Of a stretch of 64,000 nt of DNA, positions 1 to 7,747 are shown piece by piece. How positions within the stretch are numbered: the stretch's first letter is position 1; every line of letters starts with the position of its first letter. Under the pieces are notes generated by a model. It did not search any database. It had not been told where the DNA came from and worked only from the letters and a program-made list of their open reading frames with translations. The translations under genes and the position numbers were made by a program. Where the stretch lies: contig JBBIKC010000016.1 of the NCBI GenBank assembly GCA_037445635.1, positions 1 to 64,000 of the forward strand, in the 5' to 3' direction. The stretch is from JBFMCC01 sp037445635. Its GTDB lineage: Bacteria > Chloroflexota > Anaerolineae > Anaerolineales > Villigracilaceae.

Positions 1-1538
1 CCGGTCTCCATGTAGGAGGTCGGGTAAAAATATTTCAGGTCGGGAGTCTGCTCCGGCCAGCCGAGCGTGGAGAACGGCCACAACCCCGAAGAGAACCACG
101 TGTCGAGCACATCGTCGTCCTGCTTCAATTCGGTCGAGCCGCATGTGGCGCACTTCGTCGGGTCTTCGCGCGTCACGGTCATGTGGCCGTCGGGACAGTA
201 CCACACGGGGATGCGGTGTCCCCACCACAGTTGGCGGCTGATGCACCAGTCCTTGATATTCTCCAGCCAGTTGAAATACACTTTTTCGAATCGTTCGGGG
301 ACAATTTTGATTCGTCCGTCGCGCACGGCTTCGAGCGCGGCTTTTGCCAGCGGTTCGATCTTGACGAACCACTGCGTGGAGATCATCGGCTCGACGATCT
401 CGCCGCCGCGCTGGGAACGCGGGATAGTGGTGGTGTACGGCTGGGTCTTGATAACCAGACCCGCGGCTTTCATGTCGGCCCAGAGTTTTTTCCTCGCCTC
501 GAATCGGTCCAGACCCGCGTACGGGCCGCCGTTTTCGTTGACCTTCGCGGCCTCGTCGAGCATGGAGATGATCGGCAGGCCGTGACGCTGGGCAATGGCA
601 TAGTCGTTCGGGTCGTGACCGGGTGTGATCTTGAGCGCGCCCGTGCCAAACTCGCGCGAGACGTATTCATCCGCGATGACGGGAATCTCGCGCCCGAGCA
701 TCGGCACGATGACCTTGCGCCCGATGAACTTTTTGTAGCGTTCGTCTTCGGGGTGCACGGCCACCGCCGTATCGCCGAGGATGGTCTCGGGGCGGATGGT
801 GGCAACGGGGATGTATTCTCCCTCGCCCCCCTCTTTCTCTCCCCCCATTTTCTCCGAAAATGGGGGGAGACGGAGGGGGGTCTCAGGCGCAAGCATATAC
901 TTGAAATAATACAACGTCGCGTCTTCCTCGGTGTATTCCACCTCGAGGTCCGAGACGGCGGTCTTCAGGCCCGGCGACCAGTTGATGAGACGCGGGCCGC
1001 GGTAGATGAGTCCCTTCTCGTAGAGGCGGACGAAGGCCTCCCGCACCGCGCGAGACAGCCCCTCGTCGAGGGTGAAGCGTTCGCGCGTCCAATCGCAGGA
1101 GGCGCCCAGGCGTCGAATCTGGTTCGTGATGATGCTCCCGTACTTGTGCTTCCAGTCCCAGGTGCGCTTCACGAATTCCTCGCGGCCATATTCCTCGCGG
1201 GTCTTTTCCTCGGTGCGGAGCAGCATCTTCTCCACCTGCAACTGCGTGGCGATGCCGGCGTGATCCGTGCCGGGGACCCAGAGCGTGGGGATACCCTTCA
1301 TGCGGTGGTAGCGGATCATCAGGTCTTCCATGCTGACGAACATGGCGTGACCGAGATGCAGTTCGCCCGTCACGTTTGGAGGGGGAATCGAGATGACGAA
1401 CGGCTTGACGGACGGGTCGAAGCCCGGCTTGCGCGGGTCGTTCCACGGCTGGAAGTATCCGCCCGCCTCCCACATCGCGTAGATGCGCGGCTCGGTGGAT
1501 TTGTAATCGTAGGCTTTGGGGAGTTCGTGTTTGGTCAT
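1..1538 (-). CDS. valS: Valyl-tRNA synthetase, N-terminal 512 residues (runs off window)
   Basis: Charges tRNA-Val with valine in the cytoplasm. The reading frame is open to the left edge, so the C-terminal part including KMSKS is outside. Seen: the class I signature PPPNVTGELHLGH at residues ~52-64, followed by the CP1 editing-domain segment with TIRPETILGDTAVAVHPED and later GHDPNDY. Start ATG at 1536-1538 gives the usual MTKHELPKAYD-type N-terminus. Between YYFKYMLA and YIPVATIRPET there is an extra stretch of about 24 residues (~217-240) encoded by a C/G-run palindrome, which other ValS proteins lack as far as I know. Preceded by a valine T-box leader, so expression should respond to uncharged tRNA-Val. 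Confidence 0.95.
   Translation of the reverse strand, partial: MTKHELPKAYDYKSTEPRIYAMWEAGGYFQPWNDPRKPGFDPSVKPFVISIPPPNVTGELHLGHAMFVSMEDLMIRYHRMKGIPTLWVPGTDHAGIATQLQVEKMLLRTEEKTREEYGREEFVKRTWDWKHKYGSIITNQIRRLGASCDWTRERFTLDEGLSRAVREAFVRLYEKGLIYRGPRLINWSPGLKTAVSDLEVEYTEEDATLYYFKYMLAPETPLRLPPFSEKMGGEKEGGEGEYIPVATIRPETILGDTAVAVHPEDERYKKFIGRKVIVPMLGREIPVIADEYVSREFGTGALKITPGHDPNDYAIAQRHGLPIISMLDEAAKVNENGGPYAGLDRFEARKKLWADMKAAGLVIKTQPYTTTIPRSQRGGEIVEPMISTQWFVKIEPLAKAALEAVRDGRIKIVPERFEKVYFNWLENIKDWCISRQLWWGHRIPVWYCPDGHMTVTREDPTKCATCGSTELKQDDDVLDTWFSSGLWPFSTLGWPEQTPDLKYFYPTSYMET
839..869. repeat. Palindromic element inserted in frame in valS
   Basis: A perfect 14-bp inverted repeat (CTCCCCCCATTTTC at 839-852, GAAAATGGGGGGAG at 856-869, 3-base loop) lies within the ~72-bp extra segment of valS (about 819-890). 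It keeps the reading frame. Its purine/pyrimidine strand bias resembles the elements in folP and the PBP gene, although the core sequence differs. Confidence 0.7.
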
Positions 1539-1539
1539 G

Positions 1540-1650
1540 GCTGCCTTCTTTCCGGGTTCGATAGTGGATAATTCGATATTCGATGTTCGATGTTCGATAT
1601 TCGATATTCGGATTTCGAGTATCGAATATCGCTCTTCCGAAGATCGGCTC
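1540..1650. repeat. ATTCGATATTCGA-type short repeats between valS and its terminator
   Basis: The space between the valS start and the T-box terminator is filled with imperfect tandem copies of ATTCGATATTCG/ATTCGATGTTCG and an inverted copy (GTATCGAATATCG). A similar stretch (CCCGAATATCGAATTCCG) lies directly upstream of tmk at about 31568-31585. It separates the T-box terminator from the start codon by about 120 bases. I see no gene here. Confidence 0.5.
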
Positions 1651-1655
1651 TTAAA

Positions 1656-1691
1656 CAAAAAAACGCTCCGTCCAACAAGAGGACGAAGCGT
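1656..1691 (-). terminator. T-box intrinsic terminator
   Basis: An 11-bp stem (1681-1691 with 1663-1673, one G·U pair), 7-base loop, followed on the minus strand by seven T. It is mutually exclusive with the antiterminator that uses the T-box core at 1697-1715. Confidence 0.9.
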
Positions 1692-1796
1692 GCGCTCCGC
1701 GGTACCACCTCAATTCGCCGTTTTATACGGCGCACTCTGCAGCCGACCAACATCGGCCTGCGCTGTAACGGGCGCGCCCGTGACGGTCTACTTGCC

Positions 1797-1826
1797 AGTG
1801 ATCAGTGATCAGTGATCAGTGATCAG
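1797..1826. repeat. Tandem heptamer AGTGATC repeat inside the T-box leader
   Basis: Four complete copies of AGTGATC plus partial flanks in direct tandem. The unit is near-palindromic (TGATCA), so it could form small alternative hairpins or expand and contract by slippage. Confidence 0.8.
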
Positions 1827-1965
1827 CGGCGTTCTTCATCAAAGTTATCAAGCGACATTCGGCGGTTGTTTTCTGTGAAGGCTTCCAGCCTGGGTCTCGA
1901 CGAGCTCGACCACCAACCTTCTTCTCTATCAGTCCGCAGACCGCTTACTCCTCTTGATGGCAGGG

Positions 1966-1994
1966 ATTATACGCGGGAGGAAGAGGAGAGTCAA
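1966..1994 (-). promoter_or_regulatory. Sigma-70 promoter of the valS T-box transcript
   Basis: On the minus strand: TTGACT (1989-1994), 17-base spacer, TATAAT (1966-1971). Transcription would start near 1959, just before the first paired base of T-box stem I. It is near consensus, the best -35/-10 pair in the window. Confidence 0.9.
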
Positions 1995-2027
1995 GAAAAA
2001 AGCCAATATCCTGATGTCGGGAAGAAC

Positions 2028-3167
2028 TTATCGAACCTGCCTGATTTCCTCCAGGAAATTGTTTTTGTCTATCATCTTCAAAGTGTGTGGCAATGGAAAG
2101 ACAGGCGTCGGTTTTTGGGATTCGTATTTGATCTCGAAGCATTGGTATTCTTTGTCGTAATTTTCCAGCACAACGTCCACTTCCCTGCCGCCATATTCGC
2201 GGTAAAAATACGCGCTGACGGGCAGGCGCTGAGTCCTTCTGCGTTTCTCCAATTCGGAGACAATGAAATTCTCGAAGACGCCGCCCTTGTCGGGACGCAG
2301 GTCGGGTCGGCGGAAGTCCTTGACCAGCGCGTTGCGAATCCCCAAATCGTAAAAATACAATTTCCTGTTTTCTGAGACCGCCCTGCGGAGGTTGGTCTTG
2401 AACGAGGGCAGGGGAATCAGGACATAGTTCTTGATGAAGATCTCGATGTAATTCGAAACGGTGCTGACGTTCGCCATCAGCGACGAGGCGATCTCGCGCA
2501 CAGACACTTCCTGCCCGACTTGCAGGGCGATTTTGGTCAGGATATCTTTGGCAAGTTTCAGGTTTTTAAGATCGTAGAGGGAAACGATGTCTTTCAGGAT
2601 GTAACTCTCAACAATATTTTCCAGCAGGCTGGTTTTGTCTTTCGTCCCTTCCGAGGCGGCAAAGACCTCGGGATAAGCGCCGAAGACGAGGACTTCCTCC
2701 CGAAGTCGGTTCACAAAATCCGCCTGCTCGTAGGTTTTGTGAGGCGTGTTGTCGCTGATCTCCTCCACGGAAAAGGGCAGGCAAAACAATTCCTGATACC
2801 TGCCTGCGAGGCTGTCGAAATCCTGCCCCTTCTTTCGCAATTCACTGCTTCCCGTGGCGATGATCTTGACTTTGTATTCATCGTGCAAGAGTTTCAACGG
2901 CACGGTGGATTCGGGGAAACTCTGCACTTCGTCAATCAGGATGAGGGGATGGTCTCTGGCGAGTTCCTCCAGAACGTCCCTTCTGGGCTGAAATCCCTCC
3001 CTGTCCGAGAGAAACTCAAAATTGAAAATGCGGGCATTCTGCTCCGCGCTGATCTTCGCCAGCAGGGTGGATTTCCCCGAACGGCGCGGTCCCCAAATGA
3101 AGAGGATCTTGTGCGATTCTCCGCTCAGGTATTCCTGGATATCTTTCTCGATGCTTCGGTTGAACAT
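2028..3167 (-). CDS. AAA_14/DUF4143 family ATPase
   Basis: A 379-residue protein of the ATP-binding AAA_14 plus C-terminal DUF4143 type, a common accessory family of unknown cellular role. Seen: Walker A GPRRSGKST at residues 26-34, Walker B LILIDEVQ at ~75-82, a GSSEL sensor-like motif, and a C-terminal DUF4143 region with EVDVVLE...CFEIKY, the endonuclease-like core seen in this family. It stops 34 bases before the valS -35 box and reads toward it. No partner gene adjoins it. Flanking repeats suggest an accessory acquisition. Confidence 0.85.
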   Translation of the reverse strand: MFNRSIEKDIQEYLSGESHKILFIWGPRRSGKSTLLAKISAEQNARIFNFEFLSDREGFQPRRDVLEELARDHPLILIDEVQSFPESTVPLKLLHDEYKVKIIATGSSELRKKGQDFDSLAGRYQELFCLPFSVEEISDNTPHKTYEQADFVNRLREEVLVFGAYPEVFAASEGTKDKTSLLENIVESYILKDIVSLYDLKNLKLAKDILTKIALQVGQEVSVREIASSLMANVSTVSNYIEIFIKNYVLIPLPSFKTNLRRAVSENRKLYFYDLGIRNALVKDFRRPDLRPDKGGVFENFIVSELEKRRRTQRLPVSAYFYREYGGREVDVVLENYDKEYQCFEIKYESQKPTPVFPLPHTLKMIDKNNFLEEIRQVR

Positions 3168-3589
3168 AGGGATATTATATCAGATTTACAGTAAATTGTA
3201 TAACAGCGTTATACAAAATGAGACTAAATTGTCCATCCGCTCCACTCTGGACGCCGATCCCGACAAATTGTCAATCCCATTGACAATTTGTCAGGGCGCT
3301 GGTCTTTTTCCGCTTGTGAAGTGATTGCCCTGTGCTCTGTTGCAAACACCTTCAGAGGCCGTCACTGCGAGCGAAGCGCTTGCCCTGAGCCTGTCGAAGG
3401 GAAGCAGTCTCCCCGCCTGCAAGGGATTGCTTCGATGCCTTCGGCATCCCGCAATGACGGTAAAAACGAATGATTGCAACAGCGCAATTGCCCTGCCTTA
3501 CGCGTTCTAAACAACACAACCCGCCACTAAATTGACCTGCCGCGGGGATTCGTGATCCCAGGCGGCAGGTCTCTATTTGGCTGAACACT

Positions 3590-3632
3590 CCCCTCTCCCC
3601 TCGGGAGAGGGGCCGGGGGTGAGGGTTTAACC
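3590..3632. repeat. Intergenic CCCTCTCCC/GGGAGAGGG palindromic element
   Basis: CCCCTCTCCC (3590-3599) and GGGAGAGGGG (3603-3612) form a 10-bp stem with a 3-base loop, followed by CCGGGGGTGAGGG. The same core occurs in frame in folP and in the PBP gene, which makes this a dispersed family rather than a terminator. Confidence 0.75.
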
Positions 3633-3699
3633 ACCACGCGGCCGTTTCGACCGGCCCCCGCAATCTTTCGATTGCCCTTTCAGTGTACCGCGATTCGCG

Positions 3700-3726
3700 C
3701 TGGGGGAGGGCAAAGCCCTCCCCCAG
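3700..3726. terminator. Strong hairpin downstream of the KAP-FGE gene
   Basis: CTGGGGGAGGGC / GCCCTCCCCCAG, 12 bp perfect, AAA loop. It lies 40 bases beyond the stop codon of the minus-strand gene. There is no clear T-run, so it is either a weak terminator or a repetitive palindrome. Confidence 0.5.
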
Positions 3727-3766
3727 ACCCCCACCCTCAGAGATTCAGAGCGCAGAGATTCAGAGT

Positions 3767-5953
3767 TCAGAGTTGGAATGATGGGGAGCCGACCACACGA
3801 AAACCGACAAGGGGGTAGAAGCTATCGGGAGCGTCCCTGAAGCGAACCGAACAGCGGGCGAGGTTTCGACCGTTGTTCCACGAACCGCCACGCAACACGC
3901 GGCTTCCCGACGCTTTCAAATCTTCGCGTCCATCTCCTGCCCGGTAAGGATAGTCTTTGTATAGGCTTTGCGTCCACTCCCAAACGTTGCCGGCCATATC
4001 CGCCGCGCCGTAGGGACTGTCGCCTGCGGGGGAATACGCGCCCACAGGCGTGGTGCCGCCTTTGCCTCCCTCGCTTGAATTGCATTTGCTCGGGTCGAAC
4101 TCATTGCCCCACGGCCATTCGTTGCCATATTCGCCGCGCGCGGCCTTCTCCCATTCGGCCTCGGTGGGCAGACGGAAAGAATAGCCCTTGGGGAGTTCTG
4201 CTCCATGGGTCTCGTTCAACCATTTGCAATACGCCTGCGCGTCGTTCCATGAAACATTGACCACGGGATGATCCTTTTTCTTTTTCCTGTCGCTCACCGG
4301 ATGCTTGCCGTTTTTGGCTTGTATGAATAAATCGTATTGCTCGTTGGTGACCGGGAATTGCCCGATCCAGTAGTCCTTTGCAATCTCGACCGTGTGCTGT
4401 TCTTTTTCGTTGTCGTAGGCCAATTTGTTATCCTTGCGCGAGCCCATCAGGAATTTGCCTGCAGGAATCGGCACATAAGGAATATCCGCCCAGGTTTGAA
4501 TTCCCGCGCGGGGCGCCGTGCCTTCGCCGCGTATGGCTTTCTCGTGCAATACTTCCACGCGGGCTTCCTTGGGCGGTATCTCCTCCGCTTCGGCGGGCGC
4601 TTTTTCTCCCACCTTCGGCGTTTCGATCACAGGCGGCGCGACCACATACATCAATCTGCTTACCACCTCCTGCGTGAAGCGCCCTTTATATTCCAGAATA
4701 TTCTTCAAAATTTCGCGCATCTGCGGGTTGACATCTTCCTTGAAACTGGCCGCGGCGGCTTCGTCCCCGCCCGCCATGTTGAAGGCGTTTTGTACCAGTC
4801 CGTACCGCAATTGTGCGTCCGTGATGTTGTAAACGCGCGCCCGGAATTTGGGCGCGGCGCGCATCAACACCTCCCAGCGCACGAAGTCGTCGAAGTTCAC
4901 GCCTCCCGCCTGTCCCGTATTCTGCCACATCGCCCAGCGCAGGCGCAGGTCGTTCAGGAAAGTCTTCACCTTGCGCAGGTTGGCTCCTGCGCCGTAGGTG
5001 ATGATCTTCCAATGCTCCACGAGAGCCTTGTCTTGCACCTGTCCCTTCACGTAGGCGTTCATGTCCTCTTCGGGGATGGGCGGCAGGGCAAAACGCAGTT
5101 GAATCAATTTCTCGGTGTAATCCCCCACATTTTCTCCCTTCACCCCCGCATCGTTGTAATGCTTGACGACCGCCTCCTGCACGATGTCCGTATCCGCGCC
5201 CAACACAAAGACACAACCGTCCTTGTCGAGGAACAGTTTCACGGCTTCCAAGACCTGCACCACCTTTTCGGGCAGGCAGCGGTCGAGGTCGTCAATGAAG
5301 ACCACCAGCGCGCCTTTCTTCTCGTCAATTTTGGCAAAGTCGCCTTTTCCATGCACCCAGCGCGCCAGCAACTCCTCGAAGGCGGAATTGAAATGATCAA
5401 AGAAGGCGGTGTGTTTGTAAAATTCCGTATCGGTCTTGTACTTGTTGAGGTCGAGCCCAATTTCCAATCCCCCGAATTTCACTTTGAACATATTGACGAA
5501 GGTCGCCAGCACATCGTAACGCGGCGCGGTCTTGTCGAGAATTTCGCTCCACAACTGCTCGCCGAGATTGCCGCGTCCCATCGTGTTGAGGATCACGCGC
5601 ACCAGGGCCACCAGCAATTCGCTCTCATCGTTGTATTTCCACGCGTCGAACCAGACGGTCTTGCAGGTACGAAAATCTTTTGCGGTCTCGCCTTCATTGG
5701 CGAAGAACGGCCTGTTCTTTCCATCGCGCCTGTCCAACAGGACTTTCACGCGTCGAAGCAGGGTTGTCTTCCCCGAACCCCACTTGCCGCTGATGCCGAT
5801 GGTCAACGGCGTGCGCGTTTCGGGGTCTGCGATCAACCGCGCCAGCGTGACGGCGAACTGATCGAAATGGAAATTCGCCTCATCGTCATCGCGCAAAGGC
5901 GAATCGGACAGGATGCGCGGCGTCTCCCAGTTTTTCTTTTTCGGTTCGGGCAT
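3767..5953 (-). CDS. KAP family P-loop NTPase fused to an FGE/C-lectin-fold domain
   Basis: 728 residues in two modules. Residues ~25-450 are a KAP NTPase: Walker A GKWGSGKT at ~56-63, Walker B VVFIDDLDRC at ~230, then DKDGCVFVLGAD. Unlike many KAP proteins, I see no obvious inserted membrane helices. Residues ~490-725 are a formylglycine-generating-enzyme-like domain (IPAGKFLMGS, PVTNEQYDLF, VNVSWNDAQAYCKWL, RLPTEAEWEKAARG, GNVWEWT, RVLRGGSWNN, ending GFRVVG). That fold also serves as a binding scaffold in conflict proteins and in targets of diversity-generating retroelements. No reverse transcriptase or template repeat is visible here. The role may be sensing or defence (inference). Confidence 0.85.
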   Translation of the reverse strand: MPEPKKKNWETPRILSDSPLRDDDEANFHFDQFAVTLARLIADPETRTPLTIGISGKWGSGKTTLLRRVKVLLDRRDGKNRPFFANEGETAKDFRTCKTVWFDAWKYNDESELLVALVRVILNTMGRGNLGEQLWSEILDKTAPRYDVLATFVNMFKVKFGGLEIGLDLNKYKTDTEFYKHTAFFDHFNSAFEELLARWVHGKGDFAKIDEKKGALVVFIDDLDRCLPEKVVQVLEAVKLFLDKDGCVFVLGADTDIVQEAVVKHYNDAGVKGENVGDYTEKLIQLRFALPPIPEEDMNAYVKGQVQDKALVEHWKIITYGAGANLRKVKTFLNDLRLRWAMWQNTGQAGGVNFDDFVRWEVLMRAAPKFRARVYNITDAQLRYGLVQNAFNMAGGDEAAAASFKEDVNPQMREILKNILEYKGRFTQEVVSRLMYVVAPPVIETPKVGEKAPAEAEEIPPKEARVEVLHEKAIRGEGTAPRAGIQTWADIPYVPIPAGKFLMGSRKDNKLAYDNEKEQHTVEIAKDYWIGQFPVTNEQYDLFIQAKNGKHPVSDRKKKKDHPVVNVSWNDAQAYCKWLNETHGAELPKGYSFRLPTEAEWEKAARGEYGNEWPWGNEFDPSKCNSSEGGKGGTTPVGAYSPAGDSPYGAADMAGNVWEWTQSLYKDYPYRAGDGREDLKASGSRVLRGGSWNNGRNLARCSVRFRDAPDSFYPLVGFRVVGSPSFQL

Positions 5954-6089
5954 GGGTCCCCTCGCAGGTGATTGGATGCGACGGAGGCATTATAGTCGAA
6001 AGACGCCATACTTTCCCAACCTCATCCAAAAGGATTCTTCATGCTCACCCCCTCGAATTCCTCCTCATCTCCCTCACCCAAATGAAACG

Positions 6090-6628
6090 TCATGCGTGGG
6101 CGGCGGGAATTTTCCGAAACCGTATCGGAACGGCATCCCTGGAGATGTTTCGGTATAACCCGGCTTGAATCTTCTCCATGTATTGCCAGCGCGCCGCGCT
6201 GATCACGCNNNNNNNNNNNNNNNNNNNNNNNNNNNNNNNNNNNNNNNNNNNNNNNNNNNNNNNNNNNNNNNNNNNNNNNNNNNNNNNNNNNNNNNNNNNN
6301 NNNNNNNNTATAACCCGGCTTGAATCTTCTCCATGTATTGCCAGCGCGCCGCGCTGATCACGCGGACATCGAGTTCCACGTCATACTTCAAGGCAATATC
6401 GGAAAGAATTACGCTCAAGGGTTGGCGATATTTCCATTTATCGTCCGCGACAATCAATAGGATATCAACGTCGGAGTATTTTGTGTGATCCCCCCTCACT
6501 TTGGAACCATACAGCGCAGCGCGCTGGATTTTATCGCCAAAAGCCAATCGAACCGTCCGAATGAATTCCCGGACGGCTTTCTTCTCTTTGGGAGATAATT
6601 TCAGAGCAGGTCGCGCTCTTGCAGCCAT
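6090..6628 (-). CDS. MNT-type nucleotidyltransferase (antitoxin-like), interrupted by an assembly artefact
   Basis: Nucleotidyltransferase with the GSKVRGDHTKYSDVDILL motif (GSxxRG...DxD). The frame is broken by 100 N (6209-6308) flanked by an identical 55-bp sequence (6154-6208 and 6309-6363). Removing one copy and the Ns (155 bases) gives a continuous 127-residue frame that ends in LYRNISRDAVPI...AHA and stops at 6090-6092. That is the C-terminal pattern of this family (compare LYRNVRREGV in the second MNT gene at 32276). It overlaps the upstream HEPN gene by 28 bases. In HEPN/MNT modules the MNT protein neutralises the HEPN toxin. Confidence 0.85.
6209..6308. other. 100-N scaffold gap between identical contig ends
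   Basis: Exactly 100 N, the usual placeholder for unknown length. Both flanks carry the same 55 bases beginning TATAACCCGGCTTGAATC and ending GCTGATCACGC, so the contig ends overlap and the gap probably contains nothing. Confidence 0.9.
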
Positions 6629-6999
6629 TTTCTTACCTCTTCGACAAAGCCCTGCGCCTTTGCGAGAACAATTTCAACGTCTTCTTTGTCCATCTTATCG
6701 TACAGATCATAATCGGCAGTGTGCCGGCTATCCATGACAAACTCGTAATCGTCGCTCCACTTTTTATCGAACTCGCCCGTCTTGATGAAGTGTTGACGAA
6801 AGGCGGCAAGCACCGCGCTGTGTTTGCCGTATGATTTTCCTTTTGAATATAACAACGCGCATGCTGCATAAAAAACTGCGTAATAGGCGCGGTTACAAGC
6901 CGAACTGTTGTGGCCGTTGCTCAAGTTTTCCCTCGCAACGTCCAGCATTTCCTGGGCGTTTTGCATATAAAGCCGATAATTGTCCCTTGGATCGTCCAT
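6601..6999 (-). CDS. HEPN domain protein (UPF0332-like), toxin partner of MNT
   Basis: 132 residues, all-helical HEPN type: NLSNGHNSSACNRAYYAVFYAACALL is the typical first helix pair, followed by GKHSAVLAAFRQHF and DSRHTADYD. HEPN proteins of HEPN/MNT pairs are RNases or RNA-binding toxins. An upstream ATG at 7023 is possible. I prefer ATG at 6999 because a TATACT -10 box (7006-7011) ends 6 bases before it, giving a leaderless mRNA. HEPN precedes and overlaps MNT; at 32276-32976 the order is reversed. Confidence 0.85.
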   Translation of the reverse strand: MDDPRDNYRLYMQNAQEMLDVARENLSNGHNSSACNRAYYAVFYAACALLYSKGKSYGKHSAVLAAFRQHFIKTGEFDKKWSDDYEFVMDSRHTADYDLYDKMDKEDVEIVLAKAQGFVEEVRKWLQERDLL

Positions 7000-7005
7000 G
7001 CGCCA

Positions 7006-7011
7006 AGTATA
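7006..7011 (-). promoter_or_regulatory. -10 box for a leaderless HEPN transcript
   Basis: TATACT on the minus strand, ending 6 bases before the ATG at 6999. It overlaps the alternative upstream coding start, which argues against that start. Confidence 0.55.
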
Positions 7012-7023
7012 ATCCCAAACCAT

Positions 7024-7381
7024 TGACTGTTCCGAATGCTATACTTGCATTCATCAACGACGAAAAGGACATCGAACCCTCATGCTCACTCCCTCGACTT
7101 CCTCCTCGCCTCCCTCGCCGCGCCGGGAATTTTGCGGTAACATGCTTGCGGGGACCAATCCCGCGTCGCTGGGACGCCAAAGTCTGGAAGCATCCCCCTC
7201 GACAGCGGAATGCGGAGGGGGCGCTCCTGAGCGAAGCCGAAGGGCATTGCATCCCCGCAGCCGAGACGCAAGGATCGCATTAAAATGCGCTTCGTCTGCG
7301 GCACGGATCGCCGCCGCCAGAGACGGTGTGAAGATCGCGTTACAAAATCTTCGCGAGTAATACCACAGAAAGGAAATCCTC
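7024..7381. repeat. Non-coding stretch with dispersed repeats before the cupin gene
   Basis: No supported gene. 7081-7135 (ATGCTCACTCCCTCGACTTCC...) is an imperfect direct copy of 6041-6110 (ATGCTCACCCCCTCGAATTCC...), so diverged repeats flank the HEPN/MNT module. 7140-7260 is a dispersed element (GACCAATCCCGCGTCGCTGG; CTGAGCGAAGCCGAAGGGCA). A 92-residue frame through this stretch has no protein-like composition. Confidence 0.55.
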
Positions 7382-7744
7382 ATGCCTGTCAAACATTCGG
7401 ATGATGTGGAAAAGAAAGACGTCGCCGCGGGAAAAGATACGACGATCCAGGTTCTGATCTCCGCGCAGGAGGGACCCAATTTCGCCCTGCGAAAATTTTC
7501 CATGCAGCCCGGCGGCGGGATGCCGCGTCATACCAATACGGTGGAGCACGAGCAATACGTGTTGCGCGGCCACGCGCGGATTGGAATTGGCGAGGAGAAT
7601 TACGAAGTTCACGCGGGCGATGTGGTCTTCATCCCCGAGGGCGTGATCCATTATTACGAGAACATCGGCGACGAACCGTTCGAGTTTTTGTGCGTCGTGC
7701 CCAACAAGCCCGACGAGATCAAGATCGTGGGCGAGGCCTGCTGA
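7382..7744 (+). CDS. Small cupin domain protein
   Basis: 120 residues, a single cupin barrel: PGGGMPRHTNTVEHEQYVLRG is cupin motif 1 (metal ligands H, H and E) and GDVVFIPEGVIHYYEN is motif 2. Start ATG has AAAGGA 7-8 bases upstream. The substrate cannot be predicted; small cupins like this include sensors, isomerases and dioxygenases. pyrD begins 3 bases after its stop codon and probably shares its transcript. Confidence 0.85.
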   Translation: MPVKHSDDVEKKDVAAGKDTTIQVLISAQEGPNFALRKFSMQPGGGMPRHTNTVEHEQYVLRGHARIGIGEENYEVHAGDVVFIPEGVIHYYENIGDEPFEFLCVVPNKPDEIKIVGEAC

Positions 7745-7747
7745 GCC

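Larger units (their letters stand above)
1656..1959 (-). promoter_or_regulatory. Valine T-box riboswitch leader of valS
   Basis: Read on the minus strand. The stem I base ATCAAG (1953-1958) pairs with CTTGAT (1847-1852). The 5' side carries the GGAGTAA (AGTA) element and a GCGG that pairs with CCGC. The opposite strand reads GAAT-GTC-G, placing a GUC valine specifier at 1854-1856. The antiterminator T-box AATTGAGGTGGTACCGCGG is at 1697-1715. The terminator stem ACGCTTCGTCC/GGACGGAGCGT followed by T7 spans 1656-1691. The specifier matches the downstream valS, so this is a transcriptional T-box opened by uncharged tRNA-Val. Four to five tandem AGTGATC heptamers (1797-1826) lie between stem I and the T-box. 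Confidence 0.93.
3168..3766. repeat. 600-bp non-coding stretch with several repeat families
   Basis: No convincing gene. From left to right: CTGAGCCTGTCGAAGGG and ATTGCTTCG...CGCAATGAC dispersed repeats (~3361-3465; related copies near 8845-8885, 10004-10039 and 7225-7245); a hairpin GACCTGCCGC/GCGGCAGGTC (3534-3543 with 3562-3571); a CCCCTCTCCC/GGGAGAGGGG palindrome (3590-3612); a perfect 12-bp hairpin (3700-3726); then AGAGATTCAGAG repeats up to the KAP-FGE stop codon. Confidence 0.7.

Noticed and set aside
183..1571. 462-residue plus-strand frame
   Set aside because: Antisense shadow of valS; the minus frame has clear synthetase motifs.
3767..3900. Diversity-generating retroelement variable region
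   Set aside because: The C-terminal motif fits, but there is no reverse transcriptase, accessory protein or template repeat in the window. Kept only as a question in the KAP-FGE finding.
4337..5971. 544-residue plus-strand frame
   Set aside because: Antisense shadow of the KAP-FGE gene; composition is typical of a GC-rich shadow.
2028..7011. Complete named phage-defence system
   Set aside because: AAA_14/DUF4143, KAP-FGE and HEPN/MNT are suggestive neighbours, but they are separated by repeats and do not match a system I can name.
7082..7360. Small gene in the repeat region before the cupin gene
   Set aside because: Low-complexity Ser/Pro start and dispersed-repeat body; the start region is itself a diverged repeat of 6041-6110.
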